Origin: Lantana camara
Taxonomy: Eukaryota; Streptophyta; Magnoliopsida; Lamiales; Verbenaceae
Assembly (NCBI GenBank): GCA_037501455.1
Contig: CM074858.1
Location: 35,089,001 to 35,153,000 of the forward strand
Length of the DNA: 64,000 bases
Direction of reading: 5' to 3'
A program made the position numbers and the translations under genes. Below are positions 1 to 11,160 of the stretch, in pieces; position 1 is the stretch's first letter; every line of letters begins with the position of its first letter. Below the pieces are notes generated by a model that worked only from the letters and a program-made list of their open reading frames with translations, made no database searches and was not told the origin of the DNA.

Positions 1-1322
1 TATCCATATCTACTTCAGTGTTGAGCGGGACCCATCATAAGATCTCAATTAAACTTAGTCCGCAGCGACCTAGGACTCGTGAGAAATCGCCCATTCCAAA
101 ATGATTAAGAAATATCAATCACCTATGGTGATCAATCAAGAAACTAAGATTTAATAGGTTGCACTAATTACCCCACGACTCGTAAGACAGCAATTAGCTT
201 ACCTACTAAGCCTTAAATCCTATTGATGGAATGCTAGGAATTTTATTACCGTAATAGAATACCTATTTATTCGAAAGTTGCTCAATATGTAATTAGGGAT
301 TTTCGAATTAACCGGAGAGTTGTCCGGTTTTGACCTCACCAACATGTACAGTTATCCATTTTTAATTGTCTTGATTAATGCAGTTTCACATCAAATGCAT
401 AACAGAAGCAATTAGCAGATAACATGCCCTAGCATGATACTAATATGAGATGATCATGGGTATCCCATCTTATGTGCAATTATGGGAGCCACTACATAAT
501 TACTAGTTCTAAAATACATGCCACATAAACAGATATTTCACATAAGGGTGCAGAATTTAAGGGAAACCCTATTCTATTACATTAATAGAAATAACCCTCC
601 CTAACATTTTGAGGGTCTTCAATTGTGGCACGTTTCTCCTTGATTTGTGGATCCATCTTGCTCCTTCGGTGTTTGTCTCCAAAATGAAAAGAAAACCTCA
701 CTTCCTAACTTCTACACTCTTAACATAAAATAATATGGCTCCATCTTCATATTGACAATAGACAAATACATGGGACATACCTGGGCCCAAAAACAATAAT
801 AATGAAAGCCACATAATAAATCAAGTAACGGTACACACATAAGAAGAGCTCCAACAACAGTTAAAATAACGGACCTATGGGGCTCTGACCCCAATTGAAA
901 TCATCCATGTGCATAAATTAAAACATTCAGAAGACTAACCCATGATCACCTAAACTAGCATAATTCCGCATGAAATTTAAATTTACCGATTAAATTTAAA
1001 ATTCCCTTGACTTCAAGTTACCATAACTTAATTAATTTGAATATAGTTCACTATTGAAGAATTTATTCAAAATGGAACTTCGGATCGTGACAAAACTCAA
1101 GTAATTCCAAAATTAAATTTTGGTCAAAAATATCATTCAAAGTGATATTTATTAATTTTCTCGAAAATTAAAACTTGAGTTTAATTCTTAAAATCCCAAA
1201 TTTTATAATTATTTCAAATAAATAATTTCATAATTTTAAAATAAAATCAAATTCTCATAATTTGGGATTTTCGAAACATGGAAAACATGAAACGAAAACG
1301 AGGATGCCAAGCTCCGGGGATC
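1..1322 (-). mobile_element. Ty1/copia element C1, decayed internal region (3' part of its leader/gag side)
   Basis: AT-rich sequence without a convincing frame. The first ~170 bases match 33617-33767 almost base for base, which ties this stretch to the copia copy whose reverse transcriptase remnant lies at 30562-30777. Read on the minus strand it continues the element that starts at the LTR at 5628-7763, with its primer-binding site at 5614-5625. It is interrupted by solo LTR G0. The short minus-strand frame at 712-894 shows no recognisable Gag motif. The rest of the element lies left of the window. The link to C1 is an inference from orientation and shared sequence. Confidence 0.6.
1107..1271. 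repeat. Cluster of short hairpins in C1 internal region
   Basis: Successive palindromes: CCAAAAT/ATTTTGG (1107-1123), AAATATCA/TGATATTT (1128-1150), TTAATTTT/AAAATTAA with loop CTCG (1152-1171), and a 13-bp perfect pair AAAATCCCAAATT/AATTTGGGATTTT (1190-1202 with 1259-1271) enclosing AATTATTT/AAATAATT. The arms are different sequences. The style matches the hairpin array in the C1 LTR. Confidence 0.65.
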
Positions 1323-1327
1323 AACCC
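1323..1327. repeat. Target-site duplication AACCC, left of solo LTR G0
   Basis: AACCC directly precedes the TGTAACA terminus and is repeated exactly at 5068-5072 after the TGTTACA terminus. Five base pairs is the usual gypsy integration footprint. Confidence 0.9.
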
Positions 1328-1884
1328 TGTAACATCCCGCTCGTCCAACTTATAAGGTATGCCGCGTTCCAACCGTTTTATGGTTTTAATTATGTGATTT
1401 TATGTTTTGTTTGGCCCTATTTTCAACTCTTTTAGAGTTTAGGGGCCTGTTTGTAATTTTCTCTTTTTAGGGGTTTTTCGGTAACTGCTCGTTTGATCGA
1501 GATTTTAACCATTTTGACCTCTTCAAGGTGTTCGGGGCATCGAAATGAGTCCGTAGACTCTGAGTTTGCCCTATTCTGACGTCGTTTACCCCTTCTACCG
1601 TCCGTTTTTCGCGTGAGGATCTGGGATAAAACACTCGAACCCTCTTTTTTCGAGCAAACGGATCAGGCTTCTCTCTCTCTCCCTCTCCCGCGATTCACGT
1701 CTTTCACACACACTCGAGGTGTGATTTCACACATAACTCCAACTTCCTTGTTTCTCGACGGATTTCGACGATCCAATAGTCCATTTCGGAGAGCTCGACG
1801 TCGCGGTCAGAACCGTACCAAGATCTCGACCAACCGACGAGCGGTGGCGAAGATATGGCGAAATTTCAGTCACGCAGGTAGAGG

Positions 1885-2619
1885 GTGGCGGAGCCGCCAC
1901 TTCGCCGCCCATTCGCGGCGGCTTCCGGCCGTCTTTCGGCGATACGCGCCCTGGGCCCGACAAGGGGACTTCCCGGTGTTTCTTTCTGTGCAGGCGGCGC
2001 CGCCATCGGGGCGGTGAGGGGGCCGCACGCGCCGGTCAAAGCTCGCGACGCTGCGCCCGTCACTGTCATTTTCGGACGAAGGTTAGTGCTTTCCAAGGAT
2101 TTCCGACCTCCTGAGTTCATTTTCGGCATCGATTTCATCCAATTTTGGTCGTAGGTGGTTCCGGAGACGTGCGCGATGGTAGAAACTTTGGCGGCCAACG
2201 GGACCCTTTTCCGGAGATCTTTTGGCCTCGGGCTCTTCAGGAAAGTTATTCGGAATGACGAGAAGTATCGGCCATTGATCACACGACTCCTGATTCGACC
2301 AATTGGCGGAGGATCGCGGTGGAACAGTGGCGGCGTTACTGCGGGACTAGCTCTGGGGATTTTTCCCGGTAAATGGCTTGGGGCTTTCGAAGAGCTCATC
2401 ATGGGTAAGCCGATGCTTCTTTCGGATTTGATTTTGGTTCACCGGTTTGGAAGTAATTTGAGTTTGAAGATTTTAAGGTTTTCGTGTTCTTAGATCTGAA
2501 ATTGGAGGAGATTGACTTGGAATTTCCAGAAATTGATCGAGGATTCGGAACGGGCACGAAGACTTCATTCAGGACTGTTTTTTCTGGATTTTTCCGGCGA
2601 CCTTCGGCGGCGGTCCGCC
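1885..2619. repeat. GC-rich palindromes in G0 LTR
   Basis: GTGGCGG/CCGCCAC (1885-1900), a perfect 12-bp GGCGGCGCCGCC (1995-2006) and GGCGG-CGGT-CCGCC (2606-2619), with a looser one at about 1903-1921. They are more scattered than the arrays in the other LTR families, and part may simply reflect GC-rich composition. Confidence 0.45.
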
Positions 2620-2970
2620 GGTGGTCCGGCCAAATTTCGGCAGCTACAGTGGTTGCATTCCGACGGCGTCCGATCAGAATGTTCTTCTCATTGTGGTGAG
2701 TTCAACGCCACTTTCCGTTCGTCAATCGGATTTCCGATTGATTTATTGTGATTTATTCTGTGTAATTTGAATATTTGAAATGTATTGTCTTAATTGCAAT
2801 AAATTGTTAATTGCTTGATTTGTCGATCTATATGAATTCTAATGTATACGAAATTATATATGAAATGAATTATAATATATGTGGATGCTTTGATTTGCAA
2901 TTTGAATCCCCTTTTTGTCTAATTGAGCTAATTGTCTAACTTGAAGGGGTGTATGTGTAATTTTGAAAAC

Positions 2971-3345
2971 GTTATGAATTTGCTTGATTTAAATTAAGTA
3001 AACTTTGTCAAATTGAATCCGTTATGTGATATATGAATTGGGTATGCCATGAATGAATTATATGAACTTAGCATGGTTAGAATTTAATATGTAATTTCGT
3101 GAGATTTAAATGAAATTCGAAACATGCTATTATATGATTTGGTTGTTCTCGTACTACGTGCTTTTATATGAAATGTGATATGTGAACTTGAATGATTTGA
3201 ATTAATTAAACTTTGTCACTTGGTAAATAAATATGTTAATTACGTAAATTGGAATTTGATATGTAACTTCGTGATCTTTAAATAGAATTTGTAGCATGTT
3301 ATTATATGATTTGTTTGGCTTTGTCATACGTATAAATTTATGAAA
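2971..3345. repeat. Diverged tandem duplication in G0 LTR
   Basis: Two successive blocks share phrases in order: 'aaactttgtca', 'atatgtaa[t/c]ttcgtga', 'catg[c/t]tattatatgattt'. They start near 2971 and 3190. The region is AT-rich and holds no frame. Confidence 0.5.
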
Positions 3346-3926
3346 TGTTATATGTGAATTTAATTTGATTACTTTGTAAATGTGAAATATATGAATTGAT
3401 ATGAAATAATGTGAATTTCGTTACCTTTCGAGTTCCCTTAATTGCATTAATTGTGCTTATGGACATGCCTTAATGTTTTGTTTTGCTTGAAATTAATATG
3501 AATTTGAATCCTGCTTATGTGATTGCATTTACCGTGCGTCCTTGTGTGGTTGTATGTCTAAGTCTGAGCTTTGTGGTCTGTTTTGTGTGTTCAGTTGGTC
3601 CAGGTGCACCCGGGGTGGTGACAAGTGAGTCGTGCAGGTTCCGGGGTGAACTATTTGCTGTGTCTTCGGTTGTGTTTGGTTCCAGGTGAGGTTAGGATAT
3701 AGTTATACCCTATTGCAATGTGCCGGTTTTCGAATGCATGCAACTTGTACGCCTTTATGTATATGTAGATATGTGCAAGATACGTATTTTCTTGGCTTTG
3801 CTATAAGTTTGAAAGTATGAAGTTATGTATAAGCTTATGTAAGCTTAGCTTTGATTTTTGTTATGATTTTGAGGTCAGTTTGCGTGATATGTACGTACGA
3901 TAGCTAAGTACGATATGCATGAAATA

Positions 3927-3945
3927 TATCTGTCTGTCTGTCTGT
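3927..3945. repeat. (CTGT)n microsatellite
   Basis: About four CTGT units in the G0 LTR. Confidence 0.8.
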
Positions 3946-5067
3946 TGCGGGTTAAACTTCTGATTTTTGTGATCTGTGTAAGTGATAAGTGTAAGTGTAA
4001 GTTGGGGCCCCATATTTCCGTGTAAGGGATGTATCGGAACCCACCTGAGCATAGGTTGGGTGATGGAGTCGGAGGGTTGGAGAAGCATTGAGCACTCCCC
4101 TCTTCCGCTTTTGGAGTCGCGCAACCCTTCCATCACACCTACCTGGTATGTTTTGTTTTGTTTAGTCTGTCTGTGCGCTCATACCAGCCGAGTTTCGTTA
4201 TGTTTGTCGGTTATAAGTTCGTAAAACGGGAGTAGACTCTTAAGTAAGATAAAATTTGCTTTGCTATTAACCTAATAATTTATGTTCTGATATGTGTGCT
4301 AAGTCTGCTTGGGTTTGTACATATGCTTTGAGTTATGTATAAGTTAAGCTTTGTTCCTTCTGTTTTGATAAGTCACCCCGTATATATATTATCACGAGAT
4401 AAATGTTTTGGTGTGCAAAAACTAGTCCCAGGTTCACGAACAGTTTAACTTTGTATGTGCTGTGCTCTGTATATATACGTATAGTGTGCGTGTGTCAGCC
4501 CCTCGCTCAGTCTTTGGACTGACCCCTCCCTTTTTATGTTTTAGTCTACTGGTTTTGTTTCGGAAGTCTTTGGAGTTCGAGCTAGGCGGGTGTGTGTCGG
4601 GTCTGTCGAGTCTGTGTCTTTCTGTTTAACTTTGTTAAGTCCTGGCTCTGGTTTATGATTTGTAAATGTTATAGAAGATATGTTTGTGCAGGTTTGCATC
4701 TATGATTTGAATGTATGGAATTCGGGACAGGTTAGTACAGGTGCTCGGATTAGATGAACCCGTTGTAAATATATGATCGCTTCAGGAGAGGTTACTGAAC
4801 TAGTTGAACCCGTATATTTGATTCTAATGTATATACTGCGTTGTAGGCTTGATGTGATGAAGTTTTTGAAAGTTGGCATTTTGTACTATTTCTGCTGTCA
4901 TGTTTTGCATTCTTTCATTTGTACAGGGTTAGGTACCGCCTAGCTTAGGTTGGATTTTCGTTTTTGTCACCCGTTCGCTGTGACTTGGTGCGTGTGCGGA
5001 CCCTCCATTTCGTACACGTGTCGGGTCATAGTGCGGGGTGTGATGCCCCATCGATTGGGGTGTTACA

Positions 5068-5072
5068 AACCC
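5068..5072. repeat. Target-site duplication AACCC, right of solo LTR G0
   Basis: Exact copy of 1323-1327, immediately after TGTTACA. Confidence 0.9.
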
Positions 5073-5613
5073 CGCAAGGTGCGCGGTCCTTGCCCGCAAG
5101 CGCGCGCGAGGCACCGCACAGAGCTCGCGAAGGTTCCCGAAGGAGTGCGGCAACGATGCGGGAGTTCCCGTATGCACGCGAGCGGCCACGCGCTACTGCG
5201 CCTCGCGCACAGATGCACGTGCTATGTGCGGGCACGACCGGCGTCTCTCGGAACTTCGCACAGGAGTGCATAGGCTCGCCCGGCAATTGCGCGCAGTAGG
5301 CTTGCGGCGTTGCGGGTGATGCGAGCAATCCCGCACGCGATCACGTGTGAGTGAACCCGTTCCGAATTTCGCTTCGTAATTTTAGTAAATTCAAGCAATC
5401 CAATTTCGAATTAAAACGGTTCAAAACAAATCCGATTAAAAAAGCTTAAATCCAGATATTTACAAAAATAGTTTTTCAAAATTTTCAAGAAACAGTTTTG
5501 ATCCGATAGATTTGTTTTTAAACAAAAACTAAGAATACATAGCCAATATACAAATTCAAGAATTTCTCTCAAAATTCAATAAAGTAACGTTTCAAAACGA
5601 AAGTTGCAAGGTG
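5073..5613 (-). mobile_element. C1 copia 5' leader with GC-rich island
   Basis: Lies between the C1 primer-binding site and the point where G0 inserted. About 5073-5345 is very GC-rich and CpG-rich, unlike the AT-rich flanks, with local inverted repeats such as TGCGGG/CCCGCA (about 5307-5335) and CGGGA/TCCCG (about 5159-5170). About 5346-5613 is AT-rich. Frames here overlap on both strands and match no known protein by eye. It may be a structured leader; coding use is unlikely. Confidence 0.55.
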
Positions 5614-5625
5614 GCTCTGATACCA
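5614..5625 (-). other. C1 primer-binding site (initiator-Met tRNA)
   Basis: GCTCTGATACCA on the + strand, i.e. TGGTATCAGAGC on the element strand, perfectly complementary to the 3' end of plant initiator-Met tRNA. It lies two bases inside the LTR end, as expected for first-strand priming. Confidence 0.92.
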
Positions 5626-5627
5626 CT

Positions 5628-7763
5628 TGTTGGAACACAGCAGAGTCAAAGCAACGGAAGTTTAAAAAAAAAATCCAAAAGGGATCGTGATCTTGCAATG
5701 TTCGTTTCAAAACTTAAGGGATATCAAGAAACTTACATGAATTGAAGATTTCTTGAAACGTATTGAGCCGCCCTCAAACGTTCTTCATGCGGCATGAAAA
5801 TCCCCATTTCTTGATTCTTTCTTCGAGATTCCAAAGTAGAAATCCTCTGGAGTATTAATCCACACCAACCTAGATTCAAATCATGTCAGTGAGTATGCTA
5901 GTACTGTAACATGCATATTAAAAAAATAGAAATGAGAAAAGAGAGCAAGAGAATTATCCCCAAAATTCCATGAAGGTTGGACGTGATCTCAAATCACGTG
6001 TAAGCCAAAAAACTCGAACCCTTAGTCCCTTTTATAGGGTGGGGTTCGAACCTTAAATTCTTGTAGGAGATGGTCTCCTACTTTGACTTTTCTTCTACTG
6101 TTTCTTTCTCTCCAAGTAAATAATATCTTATCTCAAATAAGATATTTTTTTTATACAAAAAGAGCTCCAAACTGATTTAGGAATATTTAATTATTCTAGT
6201 AATAATTAAATATCTTTATCCTGATAATATTTATTCTAATCATATTAGAATAAATACTTTCTTAGAATAACAAAATAGAAGATATTTATTTATTTCTTTA
6301 TTCTAATCAAATTAGAATAAGCAAATAATTAAATACTTAGAATTAATTCTCCAATCAATTCTTTCAAGGGCTTTAGAATTAATTCACTAATTAATTCTAA
6401 CATGATAAAATTAATTCTCCAATTAATTTTATTTGGCTATACAATTAATTCTCCAATTAATCATATTTAGTGATTTATAATTAATTCTCCAATTAATTAT
6501 ATCCTGACTTTATAATTAATTCTCCAATTAATTATATTAGGACTTAATAATTAATTCTAAAATTAATTAACACATGATCCAATTCTGTAATTGGAGCCAC
6601 TCGTCCAAACACGCTCTTGACTCCCGCACGTTTACCATACACATGTGGTCTCGTTTCGATCAATTACTTGATCTTTCTAACAATACCGTTTGAACCCGGT
6701 ATTTGTGTGTGACCCTGTAGGTTCAATTTCAGTTAGCAGTGAGCCTAATTAATTAATACTCTTTAGTAATTAATTACCACACAGATCACATGACTATAGT
6801 CTAGCAACAGGTGTGTGACCCCTACCCAAAATGTGAATGTATATTCAAAAGAACCTTTCAGTCAATGACATCATGTGGGATATGATCCTCCTACCATCCT
6901 ATCTCTCGATTAAGATCTAGGGTATGGGATGATGGAGAGCCCTATTAATCTTAATCTTAAAACAAAGTTCCCTTCATATTGCATTTGATCTCAATCCAAG
7001 AAAACCCCATTTTCTTGATGCCTTGATCTAACCACCTTGCGCAAGGATTTTAGGATGGAACATGAATGACTTGTGTAATAAGAGATCATCTCGCCTACAA
7101 CAAGTATAGGTCCTTTATTGATTCCAACAATTTCCCAACACAGGCCGTGGTTCAGGTGTCTATACGACGACACCCTTTTGAGTATATATAAAAAATTACA
7201 GAGTTAACTCATATGAGACATTGTGGAATCTCAAGTCTAAGGATTAATTCCCCACGTCATTGACATGTGAGATATTTCCTAATCTGGAAGTTCTAGTAAC
7301 GTCCTTTCCCATTTAGGAATCTTCTCACGTGGGGCACTCTCAGTGAACTTGTTCTTACAACAAGCACCCTTGTGTTTTGTGTACGCATCAACTTATGCAC
7401 TTTACACCCCATGAAACAGGATGATCCTTCTTAGGGATAGAATTACACAAGCAAGTCTCAACAGAGGCAAAGTCGACACTCCCACTGTCCGTCAGCCTCA
7501 TTGACTTGGATAAGTTTCTAATCCTCGCCTATAGTGTTAAGAACTTGTTTCATGTGTCATTCCCATATTGACAAAGTTCTTAACGGCCTCATCGGATTAG
7601 GGGAGTTCTAGACATACACACGTAATGGAAACACACAAAACACGTATTGACACATAAGATGTGTTCGTTTGTGATTGCAATCATTCGTATATTATTCAAA
7701 GATTGTCTGTGATATAGGGAAAGTCCCAAAGCATAACAACTTTCTAGGGTACTATTCCCAACA
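5628..7763 (-). mobile_element. C1 copia 5' LTR, 2136 bp
   Basis: Bounded by TGTTGG next to the primer-binding site and by CCCAACA at 7763. Read on the minus strand it begins TGTTGGGAATAG and ends CCAACA. The start matches the 3' LTR fragment at 29659-29840, which sits next to a polypurine tract, confirming the outer boundary. A long hairpin array occupies 6063-6569. No frame of note. The flanking duplication cannot be checked because the other end of the element is outside the window. Confidence 0.85.
6063..6569. repeat. Array of about 12 perfect or near-perfect hairpins in the C1 LTR
   Basis: Arms, with positions: GTAGGAGA/TCTCCTAC (6063-6081); AATATCTTAT/ATAAGATATT (6122-6146); ATATTTAATTATT with its 13-bp complement (6183-6213); TATTTATTCTAAT, 13 bp (6228-6256); TTATTCTAAT, 10 bp (6298-6320); GAATTAATT (6340-6361, one mismatch); TTAGAATTAATT, 12 bp (6373-6400); ATAAAATTAATT, 12 bp (6405-6432); AATTAATT (6443-6461); TATAATTAATT, 11 bp (6476-6501 and 6511-6536); TAATTAATT (6548-6569). 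Most late units share the 4-base loop CTCC and a period near 35. Outer arm bases differ between units yet stay complementary. Confidence 0.92.
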
Positions 7764-9989
7764 AAGTCCATATACAAAATTTACAATGCCTATCCGGGCC
7801 CAAAATGATCAAGTGTCCAGGGCTAGAAAGTATCATAATACATATTTTGAAAAGTTCATAAGTATGTAAAGCAGAAATAAACCACTATAATGTGAAATGA
7901 AGACTCGAGCTATGCCACAAGTAAGACACTACGACCGAGTTTCCACCTACCACACTCTCCAACTGTACCTACAACTCAAGGAAAAGGGGAAAAGAGAAAC
8001 AGCAGCGAGGGTTAGTTCTAACGACTGGTGAGGTGGCTAACACACGCACGCATAATATATATAGAGCACATCACTTATCAAAAATCATAAAAACCAATGA
8101 TTCGGGGATGGTTTTTGCAAGCTAAAGCGTTTTCTGTGATAATAGATATACGTACTTAAAAGGAGTTAAAGGTCATAGGCCAAAATAGAAAGTTTTAGGT
8201 AGTTAGAAATCCATTCCCGTTTCATAGATCATGTAAAGCCACCCTAACTCGGCCAGTACGAGTTCTCCTTCCCAAAGACATAGGCATACTCAAAACAAAA
8301 TTCATAAACCATCCTTTCTCCGGGTGATAGAAGGGTTGACGGCCCTATCTATCAGCAAATGCACACGAGAGAAGGCTTAATTATGTCCTTGAAAGCTTCC
8401 GCCGGCTCAAGAGAAACACGCTTCCTCAACCTCCTAAGGTTGGGTTAGACTCTCAAAGGAAAGTGTTGATGGGAGAGCTCGGCGACCACACGGTCGTCCC
8501 GAGATACCCAAAGCAAAGTTCAAAGTTCACATTTCCAACAACGCTTATCTTTCGAAGTTCAAAGCTCGCTTACACACAAACACACTTATCAAAGGTTTTC
8601 AAATCAAACGAAAAATAGCTTATATACGTATACAAATCATTTTCAAAGTCTTATAGCGAACGCGACAAGCCCTCAAAGTACATATCATACACGTATTTAA
8701 CATATAATATACATATTTCGTATGCAACCTTCAAATCACATAGGGGAGTAGGTCATTATAGCTAAAAGAGCAAAACCTCACCTTCAATATGTGTAGTGGT
8801 GACAAAAGAGTGTAGATCGGACGCCTAAGGAGCAACCTCGTCGTCAACGGGAAGGTCCTCTGCGCAAAACAAATAATAAAAGACACTCTTAGACTCAAAA
8901 TGAACCAAATAGACAGTCGAAAAATACATATGAATGCGACTGGTATGTATGAAATGCAACAAGGTAACATGTAGGGCATAAATGAACATATCTTGCACGT
9001 TTCATATCAAAACGGTCCATAAATTTAATACAATGCTCATAACACATAATACAACATGTTCACGATACATATAAGTCGTATACAAAACAAGGAACGAAGT
9101 AAAGAAAGCAAGGAAAGAAACGAACAACACGAACACACACAAGAGAGGGGCTAAGGTCGTTAGCCCCGTACCCTTCTTCTTGGCCCTAACGGCTGTTAGC
9201 CAGGTTAGAAGCTCAGACCTGGACTAATTGTCATTAATATTGAAAACAACTAAGGGGGACTAACCCCCGTTAGGAGGGTCAGAGACCCAGGCCAAGGCCT
9301 AACGCCCATTACCATCCTCAACCAAGGAATACGCTAACAGGGCGTTAGGGCTACGCAGGCTAAGGGAGAGACATACAGAATCTACTTGGTGGATGGTGGG
9401 TCTAAGAATTGGTTAAAAAGGTGCTCAAATGAAAAAGTTATTGCTATTTTAGTAAAAGGTGGTACTTTCGGTACGAGATGCTCGTTCCGGTCAAATTTTG
9501 GAAGTTAAAACGAGCTTAGAAAATAGTGAGGCTTATTCCTTCGGCTCTAAATCATCAAAATGAGCCCATTGGAGGTGATTGAATTCGAATCCAAATTCCC
9601 GAGCCCAAGTTACGCTGCTCGGAACCCAAGGTACGCAAAATGCTTTTTAGCCCCCTTTAGGTCCCCGTTAAACAAAACGAGCCAAATCTAAACCAAATAA
9701 ATTCAAACTCACATAAAGAGTATATATTCATATTCATAACTCATGCATTTCACATATATCATAATTTCATAAAAATCAAAATTTAAATCAGATACATATA
9801 GATCAAGTTCAGAGTCATGTAGTCATAAACGTTCAAAACTCAAATTCAAAGCTAAAATCTAATTCATATAAGTTCATATAACATCAAAACATCACTATTA
9901 GCAAATAAGTGCATTATTAAAGAATTAAATTGTGCACGTATCACACCCATGATGTCATACCTGTAAGTACGAACGATCGGGATGTTACA
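7764..9989 (-). mobile_element. G6 gypsy 3' LTR, truncated
   Basis: The outer end is exact: GATGTTACA at 9981-9989, i.e. TGTAACATCCCG on the element strand, preceded by a polypurine tract and by a chromodomain remnant. The body resembles the G3 LTR (shared 'gactggtgag..ggctaacacacgcac' near 8022, compare 47685; 'ggtcataggccaaa' near 8171). Its 3' end is missing where the C1 LTR begins, so C1 either inserted here or was joined by deletion. Short frames inside are on both strands and look like chance. Confidence 0.7.
9147..9348. repeat. Palindrome array in G6 LTR
   Basis: Core pattern CTAAC-NNNN-GTTAG: GGGGCTAA/TTAGCCCC (9147-9167), CTAAC-GGCT-GTTAG with outer TGGC/GCCA (9181-9202), CTAAC-CCCC-GTTAG (9260-9273), a decayed unit (9299-9312), and CTAAC-AGGGC-GTTAG (9334-9348). 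Outer bases are unit-specific. Confidence 0.85.
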
Positions 9990-10003
9990 AACTCCCCTCT
10001 TTC
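9990..10003 (-). other. G6 polypurine tract
   Basis: On the minus strand AAAGAGGGGAGTT abuts the TGTAACA LTR start, the normal plus-strand priming site. Confidence 0.8.
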
Positions 10004-10017
10004 AAGAGGACCCGTCC

Positions 10018-10790
10018 TCAGGTCCGAAGCGAGGTCTTGAATAGGTCCGGGTACAACTGTTTCATCTTCTCCTCGGTCTCCCACGTGGCTTCTTTGGACT
10101 TCTGATCACGCCACAAGACTTTCACCAAAGGAATCTGCCGGTTTCTCAACTCTTGCATCTTTAGGTCCAAGATCTTAACCGGGTGCTTTGTTATTGTTAA
10201 ATCCAGCTCAAGTTGTACCTCTTCAACTGGTAGAATAGAAGACTCATTGGGATAATACTTCCTTAGTTGTGAGACATGGAAGACATTATGAATACTGATC
10301 AAACTCGGTGGTAGGTCAAGTCGGTAGGCTACTTCCCCAACTCGTTCAAGAATCGCTGTTTAAGCTTCCCGCCTTACCAATTAGAGCAAACCCTTTTCTA
10401 AGATGTGCCTTTCAAAATGCCTTATCTCCCACTTCGAACTCTAGGAGTTGTCTTCTCTTGTCCCCATAACTTTTCTGTCGGTCCTGAGCCGCCGTCAACC
10501 TTTTTTGAATCACTTTCACTTTCTCAGTGGTATCCTGAATCTCCGCTGGTTTCTTAGTTTGTCGAGCTAACCATCCTTGGTCCACCTCCATTCATCAATG
10601 TCCCAAGACAGAGGTGACCGGCACTTTCTCCCATATATTACTTCATACGAAGCCATACTAATTGATGATTGAAAACTATTATTGTAGGCGAGCTCGACCA
10701 AGTCCAAATACTCATCCCACGTATCTTGATAATCCAAGGCACAGGCACGAAGTATGTCCTCGAGATACTTTATCAGTATCTCGGATTGAT
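10018..10790 (-). pseudogene. Chromovirus integrase C-terminus and chromodomain, broken
   Basis: In an intact element this is the 3' end of pol: the integrase inserts cDNA and the chromodomain guides target choice. Minus-strand pieces, in order: the end of the catalytic core (frame at about 10567-10790, with motifs RACALDYQDTWDEYL, AYNNSF and YGRKCRSP), a linker (DTTEKVKVIQKRL, KSYGDKRRQLLEF, FEVGDKAF at about 10410-10560), then HNVFHVSQLRKYYP and the chromodomain end RNRQIPLVKVLWRDQ...ATWE..EKMKQLYPDLF (10018-10302). Stops and indels between 10303 and 10566 break the frame. The core stops at 10790 where the G2 LTR begins, so the upstream catalytic residues are absent. The family call as Tekay/Del-like is from motif memory. 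Confidence 0.9.
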
Positions 10791-11160
10791 TATACCACCC
10801 CAACCGGAAAGGCGCCACTTCCCCCGCACTATGAGCCCGATCCACACATGAAATGGAAAATCCGTACATGAACCCAGCTCATAGCGAACGGGGACTCACT
10901 CACTCGTTAGGCTAGGCGGGAACTAAACCTTCGTAACCGAATAATAAAGGACAAGGATAAACGACAAATGCGGAAGTAAAGCATATAATCCAGTACAAAT
11001 TCAAGTAAAACAACGTGTTCAACTAAAACAATGACCTGTTCCCGAAAATTCACATGTAAACATAAATCATAATGTACGGGTTCAAACGATCCCTAGAAGC
11101 CTGTCCCGGGTTCTTAGAAATATAACATTTCCATATATACATTCTTGTATAAGTTAACTT
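10791..11160 (-). mobile_element. G2 3' LTR remnant (last ~370 bp)
   Basis: Matches 26064-26430 nearly base for base ('caccccaaccggaaaggcgcca', 'gaacggggactcactcactcg'). Its terminus reads TATACCACCCC where the intact copy has TGTAGCACCCC, two substitutions. It abuts the G6 integrase, so G2 inserted into G6. The remainder of this LTR is deleted. Confidence 0.85.

Larger units (their letters stand above)
1328..5067 (+). mobile_element. Solo LTR G0, gypsy type, 3740 bp
   Basis: It starts TGTAACATCCCGC, ends GGGGTGTTACA, and is flanked by a perfect 5-bp duplication, so both ends are exact. There is no internal region or second LTR, as expected after LTR-LTR recombination. Its last ~150 bases (prefix CGTTCGCTGTGA, ...GTCATAGTGCGGGG..., TGTTACA) resemble the ends of the G1 and G5 LTRs, giving + orientation and a common origin. 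A possible donor G|GTGAGT sits at 2695-2701. The frames between 1613 and 2751 overlap on both strands in a GC-rich stretch and look like chance. It is inserted in the leader of copia element C1. Confidence 0.9.

Noticed and set aside
712..894. Hydrophobic 60-aa minus frame as a gene
   Set aside because: Short, no conserved motif, and inside decayed copia sequence.
1613..2751. Several overlapping frames in the G0 LTR
   Set aside because: They overlap on both strands in GC-rich DNA with few stops; no domain seen.
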